This document shows positions 12,628-23,234 of a DNA stretch of 64,000 nt, piece after piece. The notes beneath the pieces are model-generated. The model was not told the origin of the DNA. It made no database searches and saw only the letters and a list, made by a program, of their open reading frames with translations. Numbering within the stretch: position 1 is the first letter of the stretch; every line of letters starts with the position of its first letter. Source of the stretch: Albula goreensis (taxonomy: Eukaryota > Chordata > Actinopteri > Albuliformes > Albulidae); NCBI GenBank assembly GCA_022829145.1, contig CM040755.1, positions 23,452,563 to 23,516,562 of the forward strand, in the 5' to 3' direction. The position numbers and the translations under genes were made by a program.

Positions 12628-12730
12628 CTTTTATGGGATGAGGGACCTTTATGACATTAAAGAATACCACTCAGTAAAAGAGCCGGGGTCACATCATCAC
12701 CAGGAACGTGACTGGACCCTGCAGCAATGA
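12628..12730 (+). other. Possible terminal exon of unknown transcript
   Basis: A polypyrimidine tract and CAG (12605-12627) precede an open frame of 33 codons (starts FYGMRDLYDIKEYH, ends WTLQQ, TGA 12728-12730), followed by AATAAA at 12873. It needs a donor leaving two bases of a codon. The dok4 exons 5926-6064 (phase 0) and 6341-6458 (one base) do not fit that frame. I do not recognise the peptide. It may be a separate small gene, an alternative non-coding end, or chance. Confidence 0.25.
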
Positions 12731-12872
12731 GGACCTGATGTAATTCTGCTCTAAGCATGCTGCTGTGGAGATCACCTTGCATGATTCTGTTCTGAAACGC
12801 CATGTGTGTCCTGTAATGTTTGTGGTACAACATTTTGCAGTTTTACAATTTAAAAAGAGGAATTGATTTTAC

Positions 12873-12878
12873 AATAAA
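12873..12878 (+). terminator. Candidate poly(A) signal AATAAA
   Basis: Follows the possible terminal exon at 12628-12730. On the opposite strand, TTTATT at 12889 could act as a poly(A) signal for the GPCR gene, so two convergent ends may meet here. Confidence 0.3.
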
Positions 12879-12910
12879 AAGTATTGATTTTATTTTGGTG
12901 GTGTGGATTT

Positions 12911-12990
12911 ATCTCTCGTGCACTTTGAGTTGTACGTCGCTCTGGATAAGAGCGTCTGAAAAATGCCTATAATGCAATGTAATGTAATCT
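12911..12990 (+). repeat. Teleost SINE/LINE 3' tail
   Basis: Contains TCGCTCTGGATAAGAGCGTC followed by an AATGTAATGTAAT end, the tail shared by many fish tRNA-SINEs and their partner LINEs. Only the tail is present. Confidence 0.75.
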
Positions 12991-13430
12991 CATTGTATGA
13001 TATAGAAAAGTTTAATATTTGGATAAGAAATATCAACTGATGCAAACTCTACAGTCATTGCAGTATGACACACACTAGAGCAAAACCGCATTAATTATGC
13101 ATTCTTTTAAAATAATCACCTTTTTACAGACCTTGCCAAGCTCTTAGACTTTATGAGGCATCATAAAGGATTGAGCTGTTGTATTGAGGTCAAGTTGCAG
13201 TGTGAGGGTGAATCCTTTTAAGATCAAATTACAATAACACACACATAAAATAAAACATTAAACAAAGTGACTTCTCTGGACATAAAGAAGTAAAGGAGTT
13301 GTCTTTTTTCAGAAATCTTTTTTTCCAGAAAGCACAGATACTTGCAAAAAGGGGAACAAAATGTAACTGGCCTCTAAAACTCTCAGGTCCTTGCTGGTGC
13401 AAGGAATGACTGGTTGGAGCGTAGAGGGGA

Positions 13431-13537
13431 TTAAGATGTGTTGGTGGAGGTATTTGTTGAGGTTGTCGTGGCTGATTCTGGTGATTTATTCCATCGATGG
13501 CCAGGCAGGGTGCTATACCGCAGCAGCAGGAAGAACC
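13431..13537 (-). CDS. GPCR exon 14: cytoplasmic tail and stop
   Basis: Continues TM7 as GFFLLLRYSTLPGHRW and ends in a Ser/Thr/Asn-rich tail with TAA at 13431-13433. The phase fits the downstream frame of exon 13. Confidence 0.8.
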
Positions 13538-16500
13538 CTGGATGTGTCGGGGCAAAGCAAGCAACAGATTAGTGACCACCCACTGCAGCACAAAGTTTTC
13601 ACTGTCATTCATTACAACGGAGTGAAAAAGCACAGATAAATAGCTGTATAATACAGGTTGTAGTGGTGGTGCTTATACACATTCTCATTGCAAATCAAGT
13701 CTTCACTGCAAATAAAGTAAGCAGCCCTGGCTACAGGCATGTGCTCAATGACTCACTGTCTTTGGTGGAGTAAGGAATAAGATGATTTGTTTTTTTCCAC
13801 AGCCAGTTGTACTACAGTGACATGATGGCTTCAAAACAGTCATGTAGCCAGGGTAAAATCTCATTCATCAGCATCCTTAAACCAATTTTTGAAGTGGTAA
13901 TTGAGCCTTTTTGAATAACCAAGTGCATGCCTCTGTAAGAATATCCTTAGCTCTTTCCCGCGAACCAGTTACCGATTCCAATGGAGGAGGAGTGTTATAA
14001 ATGGATTTAATTGAGAGATAACTATAGGAACTCTGGTCAACTTAATCCTGGCCTGGCAGGCCATAGGCAGGAAATGACATGGTCTAGGCTTGGACTTGCA
14101 AGAGTCTATTCTGTTGGTGGGGTTTAAGTTAAGGTGCTTGAGGTTGAGCTCTGATTCACCCCAGTACTTTCTTACCATGGAAGGAGTTGAAGATGCAGAA
14201 TATGTAGAAGGAGGCCTCCTTCAGGTGTTCAAACTGGAAGAGCTGCACACCCCAGGGCACACCGAGCAGCAGGGATATGCCCATCAGGCTGAAGATGTCC
14301 CGCTTGGTGATTCCCTTCTCCTCAAGGCGGGGCCAAGATGCCGCACACGCACAACCTTCACAGTCACCATTATGCAGATGAGCAGATTCACAAGGAAAGC
14401 CAGCACAAAGAAGCTGAAGGTAAGGATTGGCAGCACTTCTTCAGTGACGTAGCATCTGCAGAGACATTGACAGTGACCATCCTATACAAGCAACCTCCAG
14501 AAACATGGTAACAGCATCATTCTGTTGACACTAGCAGAGCGTTTTATAGGTAAGATGCCATCAGTCAGGTAAAACCTTCAGACATGATCACAACATTATA
14601 CAGGTAACACTAACATGAATATAGTATTACTTTGTAACTCCTACAGAGACAAAGAGGCAGTGACATGCAGTTTACAGACTCAAGTTAACACGTCATACTT
14701 TGCCATCACTCAGTCTCAATATCATTTATGATATTCACTTGATTAGAACACATTTCAGTTTTCTACACTGGTTTCCCAACACCACTCTTATGTGACATTA
14801 GGACATTTATACATTTGGATGTTGCACTTGTGACAGGTAGCAGAGGATTAAGTGTGACAGACTGCACCCTGAATGTGATGAAGTGCGGTTGAGACGGAGG
14901 AAGTCACCCACATACATTGTAACTGTTCCACCCTCAAGCTTGTAAATGCTGAATTTGCCATACTTGCTGCAGCTGATGATTACAATTACAGCCACTATGG
15001 GTAGCCCTTAAAGAGAGAGCAAGGAATTAGGACCTGATGTAACCAAAGATTCAGCCTTAATGCTAATACTAATATTCTCAGCTTGAATCTGATTGAATCA
15101 GTGTTCAGGCAGTCATAACAAGCATTCTTTATTTCATGAGATAAAAAAAACAAGGAGAGTCAGCTAAAAAGTAGGTAAGACAGTGAAACATGAAACTCCT
15201 GAGGCTCTGTGCTCACCCCAGCCCACCAGAGCCAGTTTGAGCAGATACTTCCTGAAGTAGGTGTTGAAGACCCGGATTATGAGCAGGTACAGGTGGAAGC
15301 CCTCTATGGAAAACCAAGTGATGGTGCAGAGGAGGAAGAAGTGGGTTGCCGCGGCAATGAAGACACAGACACCATGGATGTTCAGGGAGGCCAGGCTGTC
15401 GTTGACGACGAAGGTGAGGTTTAGAAACATGAGTGCAGCACTCAAGTTCACATGGATGTTGAGCAAATGGTCAGAATTATTCCTCCTGGGAAAGAAAAAA
15501 GGAATTGGGGGGAGGGGTAGTTGTAAAATTGTGCCAATTTTGAAACAGGAGATATGGTTATGATGCATTAGCCTCTATACTTGACCTGCCTCTTTGAACA
15601 AATGTACAATAAACACGTAAATGTTGTTGTGCCCACCTGAAGACAGCATGGATGATGAGAACCAGAGTCAGGCAGCACGCAGAAACTCCGCAGCTAATCC
15701 GAGAAAGCAATGTCAGGACCCAGACAGAGTAGCTGCTCAGTGGTGGGGATATAGCAGAATTGTTTCTTGATACTGGACTCTGCATGAACACATGGACACA
15801 GTAACACAATCTGAGCATTTTAAAAGATTCTAGACTCAAAGAGTTGCCATCACTAGTCCTGGACAGCCAAGTTAGGTCACACTGGATTTGTTATTTAACA
15901 TTGAATTTTGACCAGAGACCAGGTAATGTGAATTAACTGTGTAATCGGCTGTTTTAAATTATCACAAGTTCTGAGATTACAAGCATGACCACTGCAATTG
16001 GGTGTTTGAGCTCCAGTCTATTGGCAGCTATGGCTAGCTATGGATAGGTGTCATCAATGGAAGAAATGCCATTAGAATTTCTCACCAGCAGAACTGCGAA
16101 GATGGAGAGGTGATCACATGAGCAAACTATTTTTCCATCCTGTCGGTCTGAGTAACATCCCAAAGAATTCCAGAATCCTTCATAGCCGCCTGAGACAGAC
16201 AGAGCAGGCAAACATCCAGTGTACCTTTTAATTTATCAGGAGTCACTGGAGTGGGGCAATGTTTTATAAAACAAATGCTCAAATACTTCCATTTCCTTTT
16301 TCAAGAAGACATTGGTGGGCTGCTTGTCCATGTTCGCAGCTGTATTATACCTTTGGTTGGGGATATCAGTCGCCACTTAAATTCCACCATTCACCAATGC
16401 CAGTTTTCTTTACCTCTGTTATAAGAAGTCCAGCATTCACCCTGTGGGCACCTGGCTGCCTTTTTGGGGCCAGCTTTAAGCTGAGCCTCTGAGGTGGTTC

Positions 16501-19500
16501 ATTGTCTGTGAGTCAACATGCAGTGTGACTGGAACAGGTCCAACAGCATTGTTTTTATATGGTGTTACAGAAAAACAGTGTGGCACAGATAACAGCTTGG
16601 CAGGTGGTTTTACATGCTAAATATAGCTTAGCATAATGCAAGGAGCCACAGTTCTAGGTTTCTCTTGGGATCTGCTGGCCAAACATTGTGTGACCCAAAG
16701 GTGTAAATGACCTGGGGTCAGGGGTCAGGGTCTTACCATCATCATCACCCGCACCATCCAGGAAAACACACATTGCATTTTCCTGAAATGAAAATAATTC
16801 AATGCATTCAATTCAATGCCCCTATCATATTTACCCAATTGTGTTCAATCTTTGGTGAAAAAAACTCACCACTGTATCCTTCCTACCCCCTTGAGAGGAA
16901 AATGTGGATTTTATTTTAAATAAAATGCTCATAAATCATCAAATATCATTGCTGCTAACAGGAGTGATCCATGTAAGCAAATTTTAAATATCACAAAGCA
17001 TAAATACACCACTAAAAGGTACTCACTGAAAGCAGTTTGCTCAAAGTGGTGCCAAGGCCTTGTACTCACTAGTGACGCGCTTTCGTTGTAAAAGGTAATA
17101 TTGACACGGTTTGTGAGGCCAGAAACCTCCTTTCCCAGGTCAATGGATATGACACGGCTGTTTAGGAGCTCACCATCAACGTCATCTACCTGGTGCAAAG
17201 AACAGTCCATGAGATTATATTACAGTATATGAGATTTATGTATGTATTCTTTGATCAAGAGTAGCTTTCAGTTGCATATATAATGTATTCACACAGTGTT
17301 TTATGTACTCAAATGCACAATGGCAGCACTCCTTCCTGGAAAATGAAACCATAACCCTAACTTATTCCTCAAACAAATCGTTTTTTACAGTGCATTAGAG
17401 CAAAGACTTGTACGAAGCAGAGTCTCACAAGGATCGGTGTTGGGGCATTTGCTCTTCCTTATCAACATAAATATCTCCTTATCTTGACATGGAAGTTATT
17501 GGCAAAATAGTACAGTTTGCATCTGATATGAAACCAGGGGCTCTACTCAAAAGTTCAGAAGTTAATACAGGAAAGCCATAGCCAAAAGTGGGTAGGTACA
17601 TGGCAAATGATATTCAGTTCAGCTAAATGTAAATTCCTGCATGCAGGAAATAAGAAACTCAGACTTCATGTGAGTAACAAAATTATGTGTTCAACTTGAA
17701 AAAGATATGGGAGTAATAGTTGGCCAAATGCATAACAGGATTTAGACATTGTGCTATTGCAGTGAAAAGGGGCAACAGGATGCTGGAATATACAGCAAAA
17801 TATTGATTAAAACTTGCTGAAGGTTATATTAAACTATACGGTACTTTAGCCAGACCTCAATTGGAATCCTTTATGCAGTTATGGGTGCCTCACTACAGAA
17901 AAAGTATTGAGGTTCTTGGAAAAAGTACAGAGACAGACAATTACATTGCTTCCTGGATTATAACTTAAAAGATACAAAGCAAGACAAAAGTTACTTAGCT
18001 TATTCAGACTTAGTGAAAGGAGACTTGGTGACGATACAGGTTTTTTTTGTGTAATTTATGTAAGGGTGCAAAAAGGTGAACTACAACAATTTTATATGAT
18101 TCAGTCTGTAGAACAAGTTGGTATTGATGGAAACTAGTTAGGAGTAAATTCTGCACTGATGTTAAGAAGTATTATTTTACACAAAGAGTTGTCAATATTA
18201 AGAATATGTTGCCAGATCATGTAGTTGAGGCGGAGAACATAGTTCTGATATCTGGTTCAACACTTGATGCATTACCAGATACTCCTTTGATGAAATGCCG
18301 AGCTTAGTTGGATTGAATGGCCAGTTATTGTCATAAGATCTTTTTTTTTTTACATAGGAGGTGTGTTTTATTTCCAGTAGACAAAAACATGTTTACATTT
18401 GTAGGCCTCATGTAAATTTTGTTCATACTAATAATGTAAAAGGGCTTTCATTTCATCTACAAAAACAGCATGCATCATTCGAATATTAGAAAGGAAACAT
18501 CAGGTTCAAAAGATTGTGCAGGCAAATAAGGTTACACAGATAAAAACAGATGTAAATTAATTTCGCAAATAGGGTGCATGCTTTTCTTAGGAACACGAAT
18601 AACACAGGAAGTTCTCCAGTGTTTATCGCACCAGATCTGCATAGCACTGATGCAAAGTGCCTTCTGTTCAGTACTTTTACTTTGTGGTGCTATTTTGAGC
18701 CACTGCTTTTAGCTATATTTTTGATGAGAGGCTTTACCAGGAACAGGTCTTCCTCAAACCACAAGATGCTGGTGTTCACTTCCTCATCTGTGTCCCCCAG
18801 GGCAGCAGCCAGGGCTTCTTTAGGGAGCAGCACATCAATGTCATCTTCTTCACCATGAATGCTCTGGAATGGAGAGCACTGTTTATCAACTTCACACACC
18901 ATTTTGTTTGAACAGTTAGCTATAATGTATTGGTAATGGTTTTTAAAAGGAATTTAGAGGAGGACACAGATTGTGTAATCATATTTCTTGTGTCAGACTG
19001 TTCCAGAGTCAAGGAGCTACGGTAAAAAACACGGTCCCCTTTTATTTTTAGTTTGGACTCTGAGAACCTGAGAGTATGTGTCATTCTATAAGGTTTTACC
19101 AGTTCATAAATATAATCAAGAGCAGATCCATGCAGTGCTTTAAAAGTTATTCATACATTTGTGTAAATTAATTATAAAACAAACAGGCAGCACGGGCAAG
19201 AAAGCTAAAACTGGGGTTAAATGGTTTCTTCTCTTTAATCTACCACATTTTCGACTAACTGCAGACGTATGCATGACATGTAATATATAACATAGCCATT
19301 TGCAAACATTTGCATCTCCAGTTTTGGGTGCCTTGGACCTTCCTATATTTTATAATAGATTTTTTCAGTTGTTCATATATTGTCACTTAATCTCAAAGAG
19401 TTCCACTCAGAGAATGTCAGTATGACAAAATTCCTTCCTCTGTACTCACATCTGTGGAGGGTAAGGACATCCGAATGTCACCCAAAGAATTTTTGTTATA

Positions 19501-22500
19501 TTTTAATTTTTTTCCTTTGACACTGTCACTAATTTTCGAAATGTCGGCCGTGAGAAGGCACGTCTGAAACTTCCTGCAAAAAGAGACAAAAAACCTGTTG
19601 TGAGAATGGAACTGATATTACTAAAACCATTAAGATTTCAGAAAGCACATGCAACAGAACTAATACTACAGTCAACAGTCCTAAAAAATGCAGGTAGGAA
19701 CAATGGTGTACACAGGCTGTCTCAGAAGCAGGGGCAAAAAGAATAGAAAATGGCATCTAAAAAAATATGTTGCAGTTACTGCATGATTGATTGAGTTGTG
19801 TTATGTTTCTTAGTTGGAACTTGATTGCCCTCATCAATCATAGACAATTCAACAATAAATGAAATGAACTGTTTTTTTCTGTTTATCCCCCCAACTGCCA
19901 GCAGCCACCCCCTGAATACAAATATAATGTAGTTTCATTCAATGAAAAGGCCTACCTTTCATTTATACTGAATTTGCACTTCTTGCCCAACTTTTTGCAA
20001 TATGTAGAAAACACTGTGACCAAATTGCAGTCTTGGATAGCTTGCTTAACACAAGCACATTTGTCCATGGGACAGGTCCCACTGTCAATTTTGAACTTTT
20101 TACATGGTCCCCTGTATGGTGTCACAATAGATTCCTTTATATCAATGCAGTTGCAAGTATCACTTGATGAGGAATCACTTGCGATGGTGCAACCTATTAA
20201 AATATAATTTTTAATGTTACTTTATTGCTAGTTGATACTATGCATTGAATCTTTGTTGTCAAAAATGTGAACCAGTGTTGACTTCTTTTTTTTTTCAAGA
20301 AATGTCCATTTTTTGCCAATGTTCCAGTCTCTTTATAATATTAATATTTAATATTGTCGTTCTACCATTACAGCATTCTAATCCACACCACATTCATTTC
20401 ATCAAAAAAGAAGAAAAAATTCAAAGCAGACAAAATTCAGTAACAAACATATACATTTCCTCATTGGAATGAAAAAGTGTCAATCCAACTCATGAGCAAA
20501 TGGACAAACATGCACACAACCCCAACCACTAAAGTGATTAGCAAAGCATTTAGATTTACCCTAGTATATTTAATACCTTTGTTTTTGCAGACAAAACTGC
20601 ATTCCATGTCTTTGTCAATCTCATCACAGTCAATATCCTCAAATTTAGGTTCTGGAGAACCAACAAAATAAAATTAAACCTAAACACAAAGTTGTAAAGC
20701 AGTTTATGTAACAAAATAGCAAAGCACTGTGTAGTTTATGCAAAGAAAGTGTGTTAATGCCATTTTAATTGCATTGCTTAATTACATGAATAAATACAAG
20801 TAATATACATATATCAAATGTTTCATATGTGCTGGGTATAGTGGGTAATACTGACAAAATACACATCTTTAATATATGATGGTAACTTACAAAAGAAAAC
20901 ATTTTGGTTTTCATTTCTGTAATTTGTAGACATTATGTATTTGTGTATTTAGAAGTTTAATTACTGACATGGGGCCTCATTCACCAATATCTCAATAAGT
21001 TTTTTCTTAAATTTGTTCTTGAGCAACGTCCCAAGAAAAGTCTACGTTAGATTCAGGAAGCGTCCGTAAACCGCAGAATTTTTCGCACTTTTGTTCTTAT
21101 AACAAAAAGAACAATTTTCTTTTCCTAATTCTCCTAATTAGCACAGGTAAACGCCCCGCCAATCCCCATAACAGGGCATGAGACTGCAGGGCCGCGTCAC
21201 ATACAGAACTCACACACGGAAATAGAGACGTTGAGAAGTCAAGATTGCCCAAACACTTATACGGATCGCATAAACACTGGCCACAATCTCCGAGACACTT
21301 AAAGAAATTAATACAATTTAAAAAAATAAAGATATCCACTGAAACCTGTTTGATTTTTTTTTCTTAAAGTGATGCGTTTCTTTCTTGAGATTAATTGTAA
21401 GCTACAAATAATCACACTGTAAACGTCAAATTAATTTGAAAGCATTTATTTACAAACGAACAATTAATTACTGTCGAACTTGGACAGCAAGTTGGTTGTC
21501 CGGTCCCAGGAATGGGTCAGGACGCACATCCTCTTGTTGTTGTGGTGACTGAAAGGGAAGTGAAGATGCCAATGGTGCGCTCGATGGTGGAGCGAGTATG
21601 TGCGTGCTGCTGATTGAAGGACACCTCTTGGTGAGTCTGAAGGGTGATGAGTGGTGTCATTAACCAGGGGTCAGGGCATATCGCCGATCTCCACATATAG
21701 CAATTCATTATAGGAATAGAAGCCCACTGTTGCTGGGATTTATAATTAATCAAAAATCTGTACCAATGAGCCATGCGTCTCTAGCAGTTCCTTGTTCGAG
21801 TAAAATGAGTCGAGTGCACCTCCTGGGAAGTGGGAGACCATATTCAGAGGGTAGCTCTGGGTGTCGCGGATGAGTTGTACATTTATGGAGTATTATTGCT
21901 TGCGGTTGAGATATGGGAACGGATCTGGAGAGGGTGCGTTAATGCGCCTATTATGCCGATGGTGTTGGGTAGACCAGCAACAGAATGGAGTCCTCTCTTG
22001 ACAGGGACCTGTTCTTCTGCTGTATTGAGGAATTTTAAGTATTGTGTCGCTAGTTGATTTATTCCATCTACGACTAGCGGGAGAGCGCGGCTAAATTAAC
22101 ATAGCTGATGTGAAGTGAAGTTCTAGATGTGAAGTAAGAGTGCTCTTTAGTGTGCGTAGATTCTGTTCTTACCTAAGAATAAATCCCAAATAAGAAAACA
22201 TTGGTGAATGTCAGAATCTTTGTGAAAACTGCATAAGTGGGTTTTAAGAAGAAAATTCTTCATAAGAATGGTTGGTGAATGAGGCCCATTGAGATTAAAA
22301 AGGTATTGATCTTAGACAAATGATAATTTGTACATGTTGCTAGTGGCGGACAGGTAAGCACACTGTGAAGACTGGAGAGGAAAGCAACACCCTAATAACT
22401 GCACCCTGAACTTTTCATAAACTGGCCAGCACCCTTGTGCACTTACTGTCACAGCTATCTTCAGGTCTGAAGCCCTTTATCTTACAACCTAAAAAAAATA

Positions 22501-23234
22501 TTTAATTAATCCACAAAGACAAAACATTCGACAAGAACAATTGGGATTGGGAAAGAGTGAAAATGGATATTTAAATGAACTCAAACCATCTTCATTTTAA
22601 TTTTATGGCATAAATGGCCTAACTATGGCATATTTAGTTTAACTGTGAGCTTGGAATGTGTCTGGAATGTGAACCATCAGATTTCTGAATTATAAAGTCC
22701 CATTCTCTTGTATTTATGTACCATGACCACTAGACTACCTATTTGCAGTTAGTATGGTGGAAGTTAATACCAGACTTGTGTTAGAAATGTGCCAGTTGTA
22801 ACTTGAAAAAAAAATCTACATTAAACAGTGCATTCTAATTCAAATGAAGAAATACTTTAAACACATACACACACACACACACACACAAGAGATCAAGAGG
22901 TCAGTTTTTCAGATTAACAAGATTATATATCCATTTTAGTTAAGCACATACCCATAGTTATACAGACAAAGCCAAGCACTTTCAAACCACAACAGCAGGA
23001 AGGTTGTGGGCATAATTTCATAATCTATAATGAGCACTAATGCTCAGCAGTCAAACAGAAATAGAGCAGAGGAGAGTAACTCAATTTCATTAGCTCACTT
23101 AAACATAACTCATCAAACACATATAGAATTAATATAAACTCACATTTACCCCTCCTGCTTTTCATTCTGACCTCCAGTGATATGGTGCCGACAAGTATGA
23201 GAAAGATAATGCATTTCAACTCCGCCTGAGCCAT
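13431..23234 (-). CDS. Adhesion G protein-coupled receptor, ADGRG1/3/5-like, 14 exons, one frameshift
   Basis: Plasma-membrane receptor of adhesion-GPCR group VIII. Exons in transcript order: 23150-23234, 22447-22488, 20577-20651, 19956-20193, 19450-19573, 18738-18863, 17070-17189, 16737-16782, 16086-16189, 15637-15779, 15217-15485, 14916-15006, 14176-14455, 13431-13537. Every junction is GT/AG with matching phase. The total is 1850 bases, one short of 617 codons. Signal peptide at residues 1-22; a Cys-rich segment at 29-130; GAIN region; GPS CSCDHLSIFAVLL (predicted cleavage L313/S314); TM1 to TM7 follow, with the family motif GWGLP at the TM4 start. A single missing base near 14324-14332 shifts the frame after about residue 530. 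Being next to dok4 supports the ADGRG group; which of adgrg1/3/5 it is cannot be settled by eye. Confidence 0.88.
14176..14455 (-). CDS. GPCR exon 13: TM5 to TM7 with 1-base frameshift
   Basis: Encodes CYVTEEVLPILTFSFF with VLAFLVNLLICI (TM5), then, after a +1 shift, ITKRDIFSLMGISLLLGVPW (TM6) and ASFYIFCIFNSFHG (TM7). The exon is 280 bases where 281 are needed. Read literally, the frame meets TGA at 14284-14286 soon after TM5. The break lies in a GC-rich run (GGCGGGGCC on the plus strand). Confidence 0.85.
14916..15006 (-). CDS. GPCR exon 12: TM4 and second extracellular loop
   Basis: Completes GWGLP and encodes LPIVAVIVIISCSKYGKFS to GGTVT. The donor AT|GTATGT was chosen because its phase fits exon 13. 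Confidence 0.82.
15217..15485 (-). CDS. GPCR exon 11: TM2, TM3 and start of TM4
   Basis: Encodes HLLNIHVNLSAALMFLNLT (TM2), GVCVFIAAATHFFLLCTIT with WFSIEGFHLY (TM3) and YLLKLALVGWG (TM4 start), all class B2 hallmarks. Confidence 0.93.
15637..15779 (-). CDS. GPCR exon 10: TM1
   Basis: Phase 0 start SPVSRNNSAISP, then the hydrophobic TM1 (SVWVLTLLSRISCGVSACC, LVLIIHAVF). The split Arg codon is completed in exon 11. Confidence 0.88.
16086..16189 (-). CDS. GPCR exon 9: GPS
   Basis: Encodes GYEGFWNSLGCYSDRQ and CSCDHLSIFAVLL. H-L-S is a cleavage-competent GPS tripeptide; predicted cleavage is between L313 and S314, leaving S314 as the first residue of the tethered agonist. Confidence 0.9.
16737..16782 (-). 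CDS. GPCR exon 8: first GPS cysteine
   Basis: 46 bases encoding ENAMCVFLDGAGDD; the CVF is the usual first cysteine motif of the GPS (normally CVFWD). Confidence 0.82.
17070..17189 (-). CDS. GPCR exon 7: GAIN beta-strands
   Basis: 40 codons including VISIDLGKEVSGLTNRVNI, the GAIN subdomain B pattern before the GPS. Phase 0 at both ends. Confidence 0.85.
17400..18310 (+). repeat. Degenerate non-LTR retrotransposon (CR1/L2-type LINE)
   Basis: Frames broken by many stops still show reverse-transcriptase patterns: VSQGSVLGHLLFLINI near 17422, EKDMGVIV near 17698, then RPQLES and VPHYRK-like remnants near 17855-17905. Lies in the GPCR intron between exons 6 and 7. Confidence 0.75.
18738..18863 (-). 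CDS. GPCR exon 6: GAIN region
   Basis: 42 codons, SIHGEEDDIDVLLPKEAL to WFEEDLFL, phase 0 at both ends. The LLPKEAL pattern is typical of adhesion-GPCR GAIN domains. Confidence 0.82.
18985..19160. repeat. Degenerate interspersed repeat
   Basis: GACTGTTCCAGAGTCAAGG to ATGCAGTGCTTTAAAAGTTA resembles the fish repeat also seen at 3850-4330. Non-coding. Confidence 0.4.
19450..19573 (-). CDS. GPCR exon 5: GAIN region start
   Basis: Encodes KFQTCLLTADISKISDSV to SLGDIRMSLPSTD, with a GTGAGT donor in phase 0. Confidence 0.8.
19956..20193 (-). CDS. GPCR exon 4: Cys-rich segment
   Basis: 238 bases encoding about 79 residues with ten cysteines (for example SSDTCNC, DSGTCPMDKCACVKQ, YCKKLGKKCKF). Such a Cys-rich N-terminus is not what I know from mammalian ADGRG1/3/5. 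Confidence 0.8.
20577..20651 (-). CDS. GPCR exon 3: Cys-rich segment
   Basis: 75 bases encoding PKFEDIDCDEIDKDMECSF then VCKNK, with three cysteines. Phases fit exons 2 and 4. A 1.3 kb Harbinger relic lies in the intron upstream of it. Confidence 0.75.
20972..22287 (-). mobile_element. PIF/Harbinger element with decayed transposase
   Basis: Bounded by inverted repeats GGGCCTCATTCACCAA and TTGGTGAATGAGGCCC. On the minus strand, 22057-21517 keeps Harbinger nuclease remnants (SVAGLPNTIGIIGALTH; CPDPWLMTPLITLQTHQEV; HTRSTIERTIG) interrupted by stops. A 3-base target duplication is not clean (ATG left, ATT right). Inserted in the GPCR intron between exons 2 and 3. Confidence 0.82.
22447..22488 (-). 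CDS. GPCR exon 2: start of Cys-rich segment
   Basis: 42 bases encoding CKIKGFRPEDSCD with two cysteines. Acceptor TTTTTTTAG, donor GTAAGT. Phases fit both neighbours. Confidence 0.7.
22861..22888. repeat. (CA)n microsatellite
   Basis: Uninterrupted CA run in the first GPCR introns. Confidence 0.9.
23150..23234 (-). CDS. GPCR exon 1: signal peptide
   Basis: ATG at 23232-23234 gives MAQAELKCIIFLILVGTISL, a good signal peptide. An upstream in-frame ATG would add about 16 polar residues before it, so the inner start is preferred. Ends KSRRG with one base over. Confidence 0.78.

Noticed and set aside
13229-13633. 134-residue minus-strand open frame overlapping GPCR exon 14
   Set aside because: The GPCR tail uses a different frame from acceptor 13538 to stop 13431; this frame lacks TM7 continuation.
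14090-14452. Plus-strand open frame of 120 residues
   Set aside because: It is the antisense shadow of GPCR exon 13, which reads as TM5-TM7 on the minus strand.
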